Program-made: the position numbers and the translations under genes | Shown: positions 44,303-55,440 of the stretch, one piece after another | How the letters are laid out: the number at the start of each line of letters is the position of its first letter | Position numbering within the stretch: position 1 is the stretch's first letter | The notes under the pieces: model-generated | The model's input: the letters and a program-made list of their open reading frames with translations, nothing else | Told to the model about the DNA's origin: nothing | Database searches by the model: none | Assembly: GCA_009733775.1 (NCBI GenBank) | Contig: WOGZ01000142.1 | Location: 19,646-83,645 of the forward strand | Source of the DNA: Alectoria sarmentosa | Lineage: Eukaryota; Ascomycota; Lecanoromycetes; Lecanorales; Parmeliaceae | Direction: 5' to 3' | DNA: 64,000 nt

Positions 44303-46038
44303 ATGCAGCCAGACACAATGCTGAATTTCGGCTACTATTGCACGATGGACAAAGACTTCGGCAACACCACACAGATCGAAGATCCTTGCGATGATTTCTT
44401 TGATCAATACCTGAACCAAGATTCGACCACTATTAGCGATAGGACAGATGGGTCCGATGACTTGCATGATTTCGATTTTGCATTCGATGAGGAGACAGTG
44501 TCGAGCGGAAGCTATTCTTCTGGAAGCAAGACCACAAGCCTGCCTTCTTCCCAACGACCACCTGCAGCTAGTCTCCGGTTCTCACCTCCTCAACTGACTC
44601 TACCCTTGCGAGGCCGCCCTTCTTTCATTCGATACGAGGCGCCGACGTTGAGAAGTGCAATCTCCAGCAGCGAACTTTTGAACCTCGAAGGTAAATTAAC
44701 CCACAAAAACACTCAACCGAAAGCTCCATCAAAATCGTCTTTGTCCTCTTCAGCTGTGCCAACGCTTGGAGGAACGTTACGGAGGAAGGCAAAGTTCTGC
44801 GCTCCCGCACCAGAACCGCAGCGCCATAGATCGCAGAAAGTCTCAAAGACTCCTTCAAGAGAGATGATGCGTCCTTCCTATCACTACCGGCAAGATTCGT
44901 CTGCGTGTCATGAATGGACACAGCGTTTCGAGCATATCAGTCTTCAGACACCAAACAATACACCTCAAATGTCTCCTCCACGGACGAGAGGTAGCTTCCG
45001 AGACAATAGACCTGGCAATATTGTAACTTCAAGTCGTAAGTCCATACAACAGCATCCGAAAGAGGCTATGAGAATTCTGATATGAGGTTAGAGGCCCCCC
45101 AAGAGACATCTACCACTCCGCAGACATCTTTTTATAACCCTCTCCCTAATGCTCCTATCCCTCAAGGCCAAGTGAGCGATGCTGAGATGAAATCCATGCC
45201 CTCGACAAGCGGCGACCTCGAAGCTGAAAACAAAAAATTGGGAAGCGAACGCACGCATGCGCGACAACTACGCCACCCATCATCATGGAATTATCTGCCG
45301 ATATCTCCTCTCGACCTCGACTTCTCAGCCGTGACACCAAGCCATGTTCAGCCCAGCTGGTTGCACGGTCTGCCAGAAGACGTCAATTTGGACTCCTACC
45401 AGCACAACGCCAGCGCCACGCAGTCAACGCCAGGGATCGCACAGCCATCGTCAGACTACACGAGCCAAGAGTTCCTCATCCATTACGAACCCTACGGCCA
45501 TTTCGTCAACGAAGACCCGTCGACGGGCTACACGGTCGTGCCGTCAAATCCGCTGCAATCGCCAGGCGCGGAGCAGATACCGATAGCGCTTTACGGACAC
45601 GATGATCCAGATCTAGTCGGAATGGCTCGCCCTCCCTCTCCGCACCCACGCTCCCTATCAGTGTCCCCACCGCTCCACTCTCCGCCCAAATCTCGCGGCC
45701 GGTCCAAAATGCGCAGCCACAAGAAGACCAAATCCGTCGGCCAACTGAAGCAACCGAAATCATTCAGCACGCTCAAATCCGCCAAATCCTTCGGCAACAT
45801 CAAATCTCCGAAATCCGTTGGCTCTAGCTTCGACAATTTTGTCAATTTCACGGCGCATGATAGTGATAGGATCCTGACTGGGGTCGCGCCGAGCGGAAGC
45901 TCGAAAACGAAGGCGAGAAGGGAGCAGGAGGCTAATGAGAAGAAGCGGAAGCTGAGTTTGGCGGCGTTGAGGGCGATTGAGGAGGCTGGTGGGGATGTTA
46001 ACGCGATGGAAATGTTGAAGGCGGAGTTTGATGATTGA
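44303..46038 (+). CDS. wetA: Conidial maturation regulator WetA
   Basis: Two exons, 44303-45035 and 45092-46038; 56-nt intron (GTAAGT donor) whose acceptor gaggttag brings the second frame into phase. Product 559 aa from the first ATG; ATG at 44318 or 44345 is also possible. The C-terminus carries the WetA signature: FVNFTAHDSDRILTGVAPSG, then SSKTKARREQE and LAALRAIEEAGGDVNAMEML. The N-terminus has the short acidic block DDFFDQYLNQ seen in WetA proteins; the middle is Ser/Pro-rich and probably disordered. WetA acts downstream of BrlA and AbaA in conidiating ascomycetes, binding DNA and controlling spore-wall and metabolic genes in the nucleus. It implies an organism that can make conidia. 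Confidence 0.9.
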
Positions 46039-46490
46039 TGGAATGGGATGGGTTTGCTTGTGTACAGTAGTGTATTTAACTTAATGGGAGTCAACTAGGG
46101 AGATGCCAATGACAGTCGTGGTTTCACGTGGGGAGTTGTGGGTGTCAAGTAGGATTCCCCCAGCTCGTATTGCTTTCCGAGGTTTCATTAAAAATCTAAG
46201 CATATGCCAGTTAGAAAAAGGATGCTCGATCCTCATCAACTCTCGCCATAGAATGTCCTCGTGTTTGCGAGTCCACCTTTCTCAATCTATGTTCCTTAGG
46301 ATCTTAGGTATCTACGGTTACACCATTTGGTGCAATGGGCTGCGTTCTGTACCTATGTAATATGTGCTGGGGGCGCGGGCTTCCCAGTAATGAAAAGCTT
46401 GGAAGATCTCTGAGTACCTTACAAATTACTCTACAGTAGTTTAGTACTTATTCTTTTTACGCTCGGGGGAGACCCCCGGATCCCCCCTTT
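46039..46490. other. Intergenic, wetA 3' flank
   Basis: No gene recognised up to the foldback element. Confidence 0.5.
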
Positions 46491-46660
46491 CCCTTCGGGG
46501 GCTCTCCGAGGGCTCTCCGAGGGCTCCTGCCGGAGGGGCTGTCCTCGCAAACTCGAAGTCATGATATGTGATGATAATGTATGATGCATGAGATTTCGAG
46601 CTTGCTTCGACAGCCCCTCCGACAGGAACCCTCGGAGAGCCCTCAAAGAGCTCCGGAGGG
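46491..46660. mobile_element. GC-rich foldback element with 66-bp inverted arms
   Basis: Left arm 46491-46556 and right arm 46595-46660 are imperfect reverse complements over their full 66 bp, sharing ggctctccgaggg and ggaggggctgtc; the loop is 38 bp and AT-rich. The left arm contains an internal direct duplication of ctctccgaggg. The RNA would form a long hairpin. It may be a MITE-like foldback or a hairpin transcript source. No clear target duplication was found. Confidence 0.75.
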
Positions 46661-47510
46661 AAAAGAGGGTTTAGAAAAAAGATCTCATCTAGGATAAAAG
46701 TTCAAAACCACTTGATCAAATGTTATAGAAATAACATTATTCGAAAGCGCGTATTCTAATTTATAATCTTATTTGTTTATTTGACTATCATATTGTATGT
46801 GACACGAAAGGAATAGAAAAGAGTAGAATTTAAGAAGTTGATGTTCGAGGTTCAGCCTTATGATGAAGTCTCTTTGGGACGTACCCGCGTTTAGATCGAA
46901 AATGAAGAAATAAGGTGTGTTTTAGCTTAGAAATCGTGAAATCTGAAGGTCTGATTGGTGGAACCTCGTTTTAAGCATATAGAACATTTTCCTGCATAAC
47001 TTTTGACCATGAAAAAAGCAAGCTTTCCAACTAGTTTGTAAAATCAAGCTTCCGGCATTGTGCGGATGCCAATCGGGAGCTAGTGAAGCGGATAGTGATC
47101 TCACTCTGCAATTGCATCCCTTTTTGCGTCAATTTGATGGAATAATTGGAAGTCCGATGATGCATTTCTTGGCTCTTCGGTTTTGGGGGGAAAAGAAGCA
47201 TCCGAGGCCTCCGATCTCTTTGTCATCTTACCATACTGGGCAGCAGTGACCTTCTCTCCTTCTCTCCTTCGCAACGTTGCTTGCCATTCCCCACCTCTCT
47301 TTTACTTTCGGAGAGTGAAGATGCTTATGCTTCACTTCATGTTTTTCCGCCCTTCACATAATCCCTGCCTCTTTCCTGCATGATCTACCCAATATGCGTG
47401 ACTAGGCACTCCCCATGCCACGTCCTTCTCCAAACATCGTCTCACCTTAGACTGCGGGCAATTTGACTCTCATAATCACAGCTAGGCTCCTGCCTTGTCG
47501 TCCTCCGACT
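46661..47510. other. Intergenic, AT-rich then promoter region of the glucosyltransferase gene
   Basis: 46660-46960 is AT-rich. The part before 47511 is CT-rich, as in many fungal promoters. No gene recognised. Confidence 0.45.
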
Positions 47511-50500
47511 ATGAAGGGCTCCACCTCCACCTCGGAAGAAAATGGCGTGACCAACATCCTCCCGATACCACCGGCACTCGAATTTCCCTTTCCCCGAAAC
47601 AGCACCGATTCATCCCAGGGCCCATCCAAGGCGTCCTCAGAGATAGCCCCGCACCATGCTTCAGTCCCCAGCAGGAATCCGCTGGTCAACAATGGGGTCT
47701 CGACGCCATCGAAGACACTAGCGACACCGGGTCTCGATAGAGCACCCGAGGCGCCTCGGCCACAGCCGAAGAGGACGTTGAGGTCGGAACGCCCTGTATC
47801 GTCACAGAGAACATCGACGTTCTTGAGGCCGCGCAGGGGTTACACTGGACACGTGCCTACGCTTCTAAATACCGCGGCTGATGGCCATACATCCGAGGAT
47901 GACTCGTCTTCTTCGGATGACGAGTCGGGAATGAAGCTGGCCTCTAGGCCGTCAAACCTCAGCGGTCGATCGCCCAGCATTGGAGGACATGCCGGAAGTG
48001 TGCCTGAAGCGGACCAGGACGGGAAACGAAGATCAAGTGGAGGGCAATTCGGACAGTTCTCTGTAGGCAATGAAAATTACAAGACAAAGGGGAAGGTGTC
48101 GAAAAGAGACGGACGCCTGAACATCAGTGTCAATGAGACCAATAATCATGGTTATTTGGCGCATGCACTTGGTGCTACGCTTCAACGTCATTTTAAGCGG
48201 CCCGGCCACGACGACGAAACAGAGTTGAAGCCGACTCTATCGCCATTACATGCAGAGGATAGCATCAGACGACCGGACTTATTAGCGAGGCTGTCTGCTC
48301 TTTCTGCGCGTCCATCGTTGGACGAAATTACCTCAAGACCACCTCTGAACATTGTAATCATGGTGATTGGAAGTCGAGGAGACATACAACCTTTTCTAAA
48401 GCTTGGCAAACTGTTGAAAGAGGATCATGGACATCGTGTGCGAATAGCTACGCATCCGGCCTTCAAGAAGTTCGTCGAACAAGATTCCGGCTTGGATTTC
48501 TTTTCCGTTGGAGGTGATCCAGCGGAGCTCATGGCGTTCATGGTCAAGAACCCTGGCTTGGTGCCCTCCGTGTCTACAGTAAGAGCAGGCGAGATTGGCC
48601 GAAGGCGAGACGCAATGTTTGAGATGTTTCAAGGATTTTGGAGAGCATGCATCAACGCGACAGATGATGAGACCCTTCCAGCCAATCTCAAAATGATGGG
48701 CGACAAGCATCCGTTTGTTGCGGATGCCATAATCGCCAATCCACCATCCTTCGCACATGTTCATTGCGCAGAAAGGCTAGGAGTCCCTCTACATCTCATG
48801 TTTACATTTCCTTACAGTCCTACCCAGCAGTTCCCGCATCCTTTAGCAAATATCAAAAAGAGTAACGTTAGTACTAATTATACTAATTTCATGTCATATC
48901 CGCTGGTCGAGATGATGTACGTCAAATTGCGTGTATTTTCTGAAACAAGCGATTGCTGACATGATGCTAGGACGTGGCAAGGACTAGGCGATCTAGTTAA
49001 TCGTTTTCGAGTAAAGACCCTCGGGCTCGAGCCAGTCTCTACTCTATGGGCGCCTGGACAGCTATTTCGACTCAAAGTACCCTACACGTACATGTGGTCA
49101 CCCGGGCTGATCCCAAAGCCAGCAGATTGGGGCCCAGAAATCGATATTGCTGGCTTCGTCTTCCTCGATCTCGCATCTTCCTTCAAACCGCCGGAAACGC
49201 TGGCCAAATTTTTGGATGCTAGCGAACCTCCTGTCTACATCGGCTTCGGCAGCATCGTTGTGGATGATCCTGACAAGTTTACCTCTCTTATATTTGAGGC
49301 AGTCGAAAAGGCTGGTGTCCGTGCGCTTGTGAGCAAAGGATGGGGAGGTCTGGGTGACGAAGGCAACACGCCGGAAAATATCTACATGCTTGATAATACA
49401 CCACATGACTGGCTTTTTCCTCGTGTCAGCGCAGTGGTACACCATGGAGGTGCTGGAACAACAGCCATTGGCCTAAAGTGCGGTAAGCCTACCATGATCG
49501 TACCGTTTTTTGGGGATCAGCCATTCTGGGGTGCGATGGTAGCAAGAGCAGGTGCCGGTGCCAGCCAGGCCATACCTTACAAGAAACTTTCGGTCGATGC
49601 CCTTGCGGAAGGTATCAAGCAGTGTCTGACACCAGAGGCAAAGGAAGCTGCAGAGAAGATTGCGCAGTCGATTGCAGAGGAAGGAGACGGTGCTAAAAAC
49701 GCTGTTGAATCATTTCATCGTCACCTCCCAATGCGAGGCGATCACTCGATGCGTTGCTCTATTCTTCCTGACCGCGTCGCGGTCTGGACACTAAAGCGCT
49801 CAAACCTGAGGCTGTCAGCACTTGCGGCAGAATTCCTGATTGAGAAGAAGAGAATTTTGTGGAAAGACCTCAGGCTGTGCCGGCACTACGATTGGAATGA
49901 CTTCGAAGGGCCTGGTGAACCTGTCACAGGAGCTGGGGCGGCTCTTGCAAACTCCGCGGGCGGTATTGCCAAAGGCATTGGCGGGATGCCTGTCAGGTGG
50001 GCAAAAAGTATACGGAAAAAAGAAAAGAGGGAGCAGAGACGGAAAGAACGGAGGGAGTCTCGAGCTCAGCGAAGGGATAACGAGATCAATTGTTGTCCGC
50101 AATTGAACGGGAATGCCGACAAGAGGAAGGGGCAGGAGGACGAGGACGGAGGGACTGACGGTGAACTGCCCCATGGAGGACAACACGGCGTCGAGAACCA
50201 TCTTCCAGAGCCAAGTACTCTTCCAGACCAAGCGTACGACGACGTTGAGAGGCATGGAAACAAACAGAAAGGCGAGCCAATTAAGAAAACAGTGAATGAC
50301 GCCCCCGTCGTTGACGACTATGTAATCTCTGACGTTGAATCGGAAGAATTCGACGAGCACCCAGTTCAAGACCTAGCTCAAGATCTTGCAGAAGACACTG
50401 GACATGGATTTGCCGAAACCGGAGGGGCGCTGGCCACAGCCCCGATGGATCTCTCACTCGCTATCGCGCAAGGTTTTCACAATGCTCCACGCCTCTATGG

Positions 50501-51323
50501 CGACGACACCGTCCGCACGCCTCCACGTATATCAGGTTTCCAATCCGGCCTCCGCGCTGCTGGCTCTGAATTCGCTTTTGGTATCTATGACGGTGTTACA
50601 GGTCTGTTCTTACAGCCATATCATGGCGCTCGCAAGAACGGTGCGCTTGGCTTCGTCCAAGGTGTAGGCAAAGGCATCGGTGGTTTCGTCCTCAAAGACT
50701 TGGCTGCTATCATCGGACCTTTCGGATATACGCTCAAGGGGGTGCATAAAGAGCTCATCAAGGGTCGGCAGCCGACTGCATTCATTCGAAAGGCTCGTAT
50801 GGTCCAAGGAGGCAAAGACGCTCAGGCTCTCGACGCTTTGGCCAAGCAAGGGGAAATGACCAAGGTCGATGCCGCGTGGCGGATCGTATCAGAGATTCGA
50901 AAGGAAGACGAAGCGCAGAAGGAGGAAGGCCTAAAGGGACGGATAGCATTGTTGGAAGAGAAGAGACAGATGGGCAAGAACGGCACCTACGAGACTGTGG
51001 GCCACGCGAAGAAAGTGCTAGAGACAAAGCAGGAAGATCGCAGAGAAAGAGAAGGCGTTGCCATTGCGAAGAGTAGTGGGGAAGAAAGAAGAGGGAGCAG
51101 GAAGGTCAAGAAGAAAGGAAGTCTATTTATGTTTGGGACAACGAAGCGAGGGAACTCGAAGCCCAGAGGGTCAGTAGACGAAGAATTGAACGGTGCGGAT
51201 CAGGAAGTCGAGAAAGAAGTGCTTGAGTCGGGTAATGAAAAGGTTTCTATGGACGGTAGGATGGGAAAAGGAGAGAGAGTGGAGGCAGGTTTGACAAACG
51301 GGACAGCGAACGTAGCTGCTTAG
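47511..51323 (+). CDS. Sterol/lipid UDP-glucosyltransferase-like protein with C-terminal lipid-transfer-like domain
   Basis: Two exons, 47511-48916 and 48971-51323; 54-nt intron (GTACGT donor, gctgac, atgctag acceptor). Product 1,252 aa. Residues 1-275 are disordered Ser/Pro-rich. From about 278 there is a family-28-type N-domain (LNIVIMVIGSRGDIQPFLKLG) and at about 625 the sugar-nucleotide motif HHGGAGTTAIGLKCGKPTM with PFFGDQPFWG, as in fungal sterol 3-beta-glucosyltransferases. It lacks the GRAM-PH-GRAM front end of Atg26, so it is a paralogue. The C-terminal half has Lys/Arg/Glu-rich linkers and, at about 1000-1080, YDGVTGLFLQPYHGARKNGA and GFVQGVGKGIGGFVLKD, like the C-terminal region of VPS13/ATG2-type lipid-transfer proteins. 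It probably glucosylates a membrane sterol at contact sites; acceptor unproven. Confidence 0.87.
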
Positions 51324-52139
51324 ACGATGCTGTTAGAAACGTCTTTAAAATAGTGATATCCTATGGGTGACAGAAGCATGGGAAGAGATTCATGCCCGAT
51401 ACGTCTCCTCAATGAGGCTTGGCGCATCTTGCTTTTGTTTATTCGCCCAGTCGCTCACACCCTTACACTTGTTCATCTCCCATCTTGAAGCACCAACAAC
51501 ATGGTCAAGTCTTTCCAAAGGCAGACTCGTTCACCAACATTTGGAACATATCAGATGGAAAATGAGAGCCTGTATTTGGAAACTGGTGGTGCGCATGGGT
51601 TCCCGCTGGGGGCAGTGCTCTTCAAAATATGTTGTCTCTGGGCCAGAAATAGCGTGCTTACGGACTGTGCCTCCCATTTCCCCAAGCTTACAGTACTAAG
51701 GTAGGTAATTACGGTAATTAATCCTACTCGTATCGCCGCCGTCTTGCTTCACGACCAGACGCCGAACATAGAAAGGTTTGATATTTTTATCATCTGTTGG
51801 TTCTTCTCTTGTTGTTCCCCGTCTGGTTGCTTCTGTCCATTGATTGTACTTGGAAATGAATGATATGTTGTAAGGGCCCGTAATATTGACGTGTGTAGGT
51901 AGAAATGTGTATAAGAAGAGGCTTGCCGCCCACAGAGAGGGAGCCTCGTTTCATTTACCACCAGCCATCAGTAAGAGAGTAACAGTTTCAGAGCATTCGC
52001 TTCTTTTCTCGCATTTCCTTCTGTCTTCCCTCTCGTTGTTTGTGTCGTGCCTCTATCTTCGAATACAGCATAATTGCCAATCTTTTGTCCTTGCATCCTC
52101 CAATCGTCTTCCCACTCCCACAAGAGCACACCAGCCATC
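51324..52139. other. Intergenic, nothing recognised
   Basis: 3' flank of the glucosyltransferase gene and 5' leader of the ferritin-like gene; the last 150 bp are pyrimidine-rich. Confidence 0.5.
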
Positions 52140-53114
52140 ATGCGCTCCTCAGCCATCATCCCCTTCTCCTTCCTCCTCGCCTCCTCATCCGCCCTTGTCG
52201 TCCCCCGCCAGGCTCAATCCATCGCCGCCATCGCCGGCGGTGGCCCACCCAACGGCCCTGCTCCTCTAAACGTATCTGCCTCCGCCATAGCGGACTTCAG
52301 CGGCGTCAACTTCCTGGAGAACATGGAGTCGGCATTTTTCCTTGAAGGGCTGCAAAACCTCACAAACTGGAACACGAACCACCAACACGACCACGCTATC
52401 GACGTCGTCACGCGCGTGCAGGCGCAAGAGCTCATCCATGTGCAAACGGCCGAGGACATACTAAAAGCGAACAGTGCGCCCACTTTCGCGCCTTGCAAAT
52501 ACAGATTTCCAGTCACCAACGCAAATGAGTTCTTCGCTCTGGCCAACATCATCACATCTGTCGGTATCGGTGCTGTCATTGACGTGGTTTCGGGCCTCGC
52601 TGTCTCCGACCCCAAGATAGTGCAGGCACCCGCTTCCATCCTCGCGATCGAAGCCCGCCACGACGCCTTCTTCCGCCACCACTCCGTCAGCGATATACCC
52701 AACCCGGCCCCATTCGACACCCGAATCTCCAGCGCCTATGCTCTAAATCTCGCATCACCTTTCATCGTCAAAGGCTCCTGCGCCGCGCCGTCTTTCCCCG
52801 TCATACCCGCTCTCAAGGCAGAGGTTACTGGTAAGACGACCGGAAGTAGTGGGCCAATTACATTCAGCTTTGATACGACGGCTGTAAGTAAAGATGATCT
52901 GAGCAAGGGGTTGTATATTGGCTGGGTGAACCAGGCGAACGTGGTAAATTACAAACCTGCTACAGTTGATAGGGAGGGTATGGTGAAGAGCACGATTCCA
53001 GATGGCATGGCGGGAATAGCCTTTGCGGCACTGACACCGCAGAACACGGCTGAGGATGTCAACAGCTTGACGACTGTGACCATTGCTGGGCCTGCGCCGG
53101 TTCAGATTTCTTGA
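52140..53114 (+). CDS. Secreted ferritin-like (Rds1-type) protein
   Basis: Single exon, 324 aa. Signal peptide at about 1-18 (MRSSAIIPFSFLLASSSA). Residues about 45-225 form a ferritin-like helical region with NFLENMESAFFLEGLQNLT, an E-x2-H pair (AQELIHVQTAED) and a later IEARHDAFFRHH, arranged as in Ferritin_2/Rds1 proteins found on fungal cell surfaces and induced by starvation or stress. Whether the di-iron site is functional is unknown. Residues 235-324 form a beta-rich C-terminal domain. The start codon follows a leader with good context. Confidence 0.88.
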   Translation: MRSSAIIPFSFLLASSSALVVPRQAQSIAAIAGGGPPNGPAPLNVSASAIADFSGVNFLENMESAFFLEGLQNLTNWNTNHQHDHAIDVVTRVQAQELIHVQTAEDILKANSAPTFAPCKYRFPVTNANEFFALANIITSVGIGAVIDVVSGLAVSDPKIVQAPASILAIEARHDAFFRHHSVSDIPNPAPFDTRISSAYALNLASPFIVKGSCAAPSFPVIPALKAEVTGKTTGSSGPITFSFDTTAVSKDDLSKGLYIGWVNQANVVNYKPATVDREGMVKSTIPDGMAGIAFAALTPQNTAEDVNSLTTVTIAGPAPVQIS

Positions 53115-53632
53115 ACAGTACTATACTCGTCTGGCTTGAGAACGAATCTAGGCAAGAGCGACTTCTGTTTCCGGCGTTGCGCAAAGCATTGTGATTTCCT
53201 TGTAAGCGCTGAGTTCACAATATATCCCCTGTAGCAAGCATTTCTTCTACGTACAACTCTTCCATCATCTCTGCGTCCTGACCTAATTTTCATCACTACC
53301 TACCTACGAAGCTATCCCTTTTCTGACCCGATCTTTCAACAATGGCATATCTGCGGTCTTTCTTTCCTTTTCCCGCCCGCTAGAGTACCCAATATGCGGC
53401 GACATATCTTCTCGCCGCAAGTCCATTCCCACTCCCGCTCACGGGTCGGCTTACATCTGCGCATTCGGTTATGCTCAGTCTGTACTCCAGCAGGCAGAAG
53501 ATTAGAAATCGCATCTTCGGTCCTTTCCTCCTCGCTTTCCTCCTCAGCTAATCGAGGTCACTAAACGACTAGTCGGACTGGACATGGTAGCCAATTATAC
53601 TAGATCCAAGCAATCCAATCCCGCATCTCCAG
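53115..53632. other. Intergenic, nothing recognised
   Basis: 3' flank of the Rds1-like gene and promoter of the following secreted-protein gene. Confidence 0.5.
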
Positions 53633-54585
53633 ATGGCTCCAACCTCGCTCTCGCATCCCCTCTTCCTCATCGCCATCACCATCACACTTGTCAGCCAAAC
53701 CCGCCTCACCCCCGCCTCGCCCGTCGCCCCGATACAGCACTTGCCGACCGCAAACACAACCGCAGCGGCCGCACGCAACAACCTGCAGTGCATCAACTCG
53801 GCCGACTGGGCAACGACCACCTTCATGGCCTACGACTGCTACACGGCCCTGGCGCTCTTTGAAGACTACGAGGTCTACCGGTACGTTTCACACCAACTCC
53901 CCTACCTCCCTCGCCCCAAAAGCCATCCTTTCTACCCCCAGTCCCCCCCTCCGTATCCATTCCTCTATCCACCAGACCACCTCATCACACAGCCACAATC
54001 TCTCTCTCTCTCTTTCTCCCTATCTCTTCCTCTCTTTCCCTCCCTCTCCCCCCTCCCTCTCTCTCCCTCTCTCCCCCAAACCCCATCCATCCCAATCATC
54101 CTAACCGCCCCCTCAAAAACCCCAGCCACGCGACCACAATCTTCGAATTCGTCGCCGCCAACATCGTCCCCGCCTACCCGCAATTCGCCCAGACCACGCC
54201 CCGCAAATACACCTACCGCAGCTGCACGCTCGCCATCGTCATGCTCGCCGACTTACCGGGTGAGCCGCCGGGGCTGCCGGCCCGGCGGTGGCCGCAGACG
54301 GATCTGGGGGATTACGTCGGGATCGAAAACGCGGGGTTGAATGTCCGGGATGGGTGTTTGAGCATTGTGCTGGGAGAAGGAGGAGGAGGAGGAAGAGAAG
54401 AAAGGGAACAGGGAGGCAGGGTCGGCTTCGTAAACCCGACGGGCTACGACACCGCGGGCGTCAACGGCGCCATTGGCGTCTTCTTGTGGGACACGGACAG
54501 CGTCATCAACCGGGCCGTGCAGGAGAAGTGGAGCGTCGGGGATGCGAATGCGAATGCGACGGGGCTGGTGGATTCTTCTTCGTAG
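53633..54585 (+). CDS. Small secreted cysteine-containing protein
   Basis: Two exons, 53633-53880 and 54126-54585; product 235 aa. The 245-nt intron is unusually long for this locus and contains a CT-repeat-rich, pyrimidine-only stretch; GTACGT donor, cctaac branch and cccag acceptor are good. A signal peptide occupies about 1-28, then LQCINSADWATTTFMAYDCY and, after the splice, HATTIFEFVAANIVP, TYRSCTLAIVMLAD and GLNVRDGCL place four cysteines that could make two disulfides. It resembles an uncharacterised ascomycete secreted family. A Glu/Gly-rich insertion (about 155-170) is probably from repeat expansion. Effector-like by size and secretion, but no evidence for that role. Confidence 0.75.
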
Positions 54586-55440
54586 CAGCGAAAATGGAAT
54601 AATTCATCCAATTCCACCGTCCAATGTCCAACTATACCGTCCCGAGCGATCCTTCTCGAGCCTATGAATGATTAAAAAATCTACAGACTCAGAGTCTTTG
54701 AATCTTTTGAGGCAGATATGAGATCCAGATGCTTGAAGAGCGATAAGAGTTCGGAGTGCGAAAATGGATCTATTCTTGAAAGAATGGTTGGTTCCCAGCC
54801 TCCTCCGGCCTGTTGCAATGCCAGCCACATACTTTTCTACTATATAGAGGACTGCTCCAGGGGAGCTTTGGGAGAATAATCAATCCATTCTTCATATTCC
54901 ATATCATCATATTTCAACAACGGCCGAGAGCAAAACATGGTAACGGATATGCAGCGGCACCCCGAAAGGTTTGGTGGGCATTTGATCCCCATGGCACGGT
55001 ACTCTACTCGTTTCATGATGAGCAGCTCACAGGTTGCGATTATGTAAGCAATTTCGTGTCACCTCACTGGAAGCGGGAGGGTTTTGCGCCAGCGCGAGGG
55101 GACGACCTCGACGGGCGGTTTCCAAGAGAAGTATCGGTAGTTTTATCTGCAATCCTCCTTCAAGACCGCGGTCGAAGGCCTGGATGGGCGGCAGATCTTT
55201 CACGTCTACAGCGATCTGTCCTAGGGCCACATTAGCCCTACCAGATGATGCGAGTATTTGGTGACGCCCATGTGTATTTTAACTCTTTAGGCGTGATCAA
55301 ACGTATAATGCATAGTACGTAATTCAACCAGTTCAGGGTGGACAACATCAGAAAACTAGCGTATCTCAGTGCACAACTTCGCTGATACGTTCCTTCCTCC
55401 GCCTGGCCGTCTTCTGTTCGTCACATTCAGCATGAGCTAT
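54586..55440. other. Intergenic, no gene supported
   Basis: Overlapping ORFs up to 140 codons around 54813-55264 lack any recognisable domain or splice pattern. Confidence 0.4.

Noticed and set aside
54813..55264. Plus ORFs of 76-140 aa after the secreted-protein gene
   Set aside because: Overlapping frames, no motif, no start or splice support.
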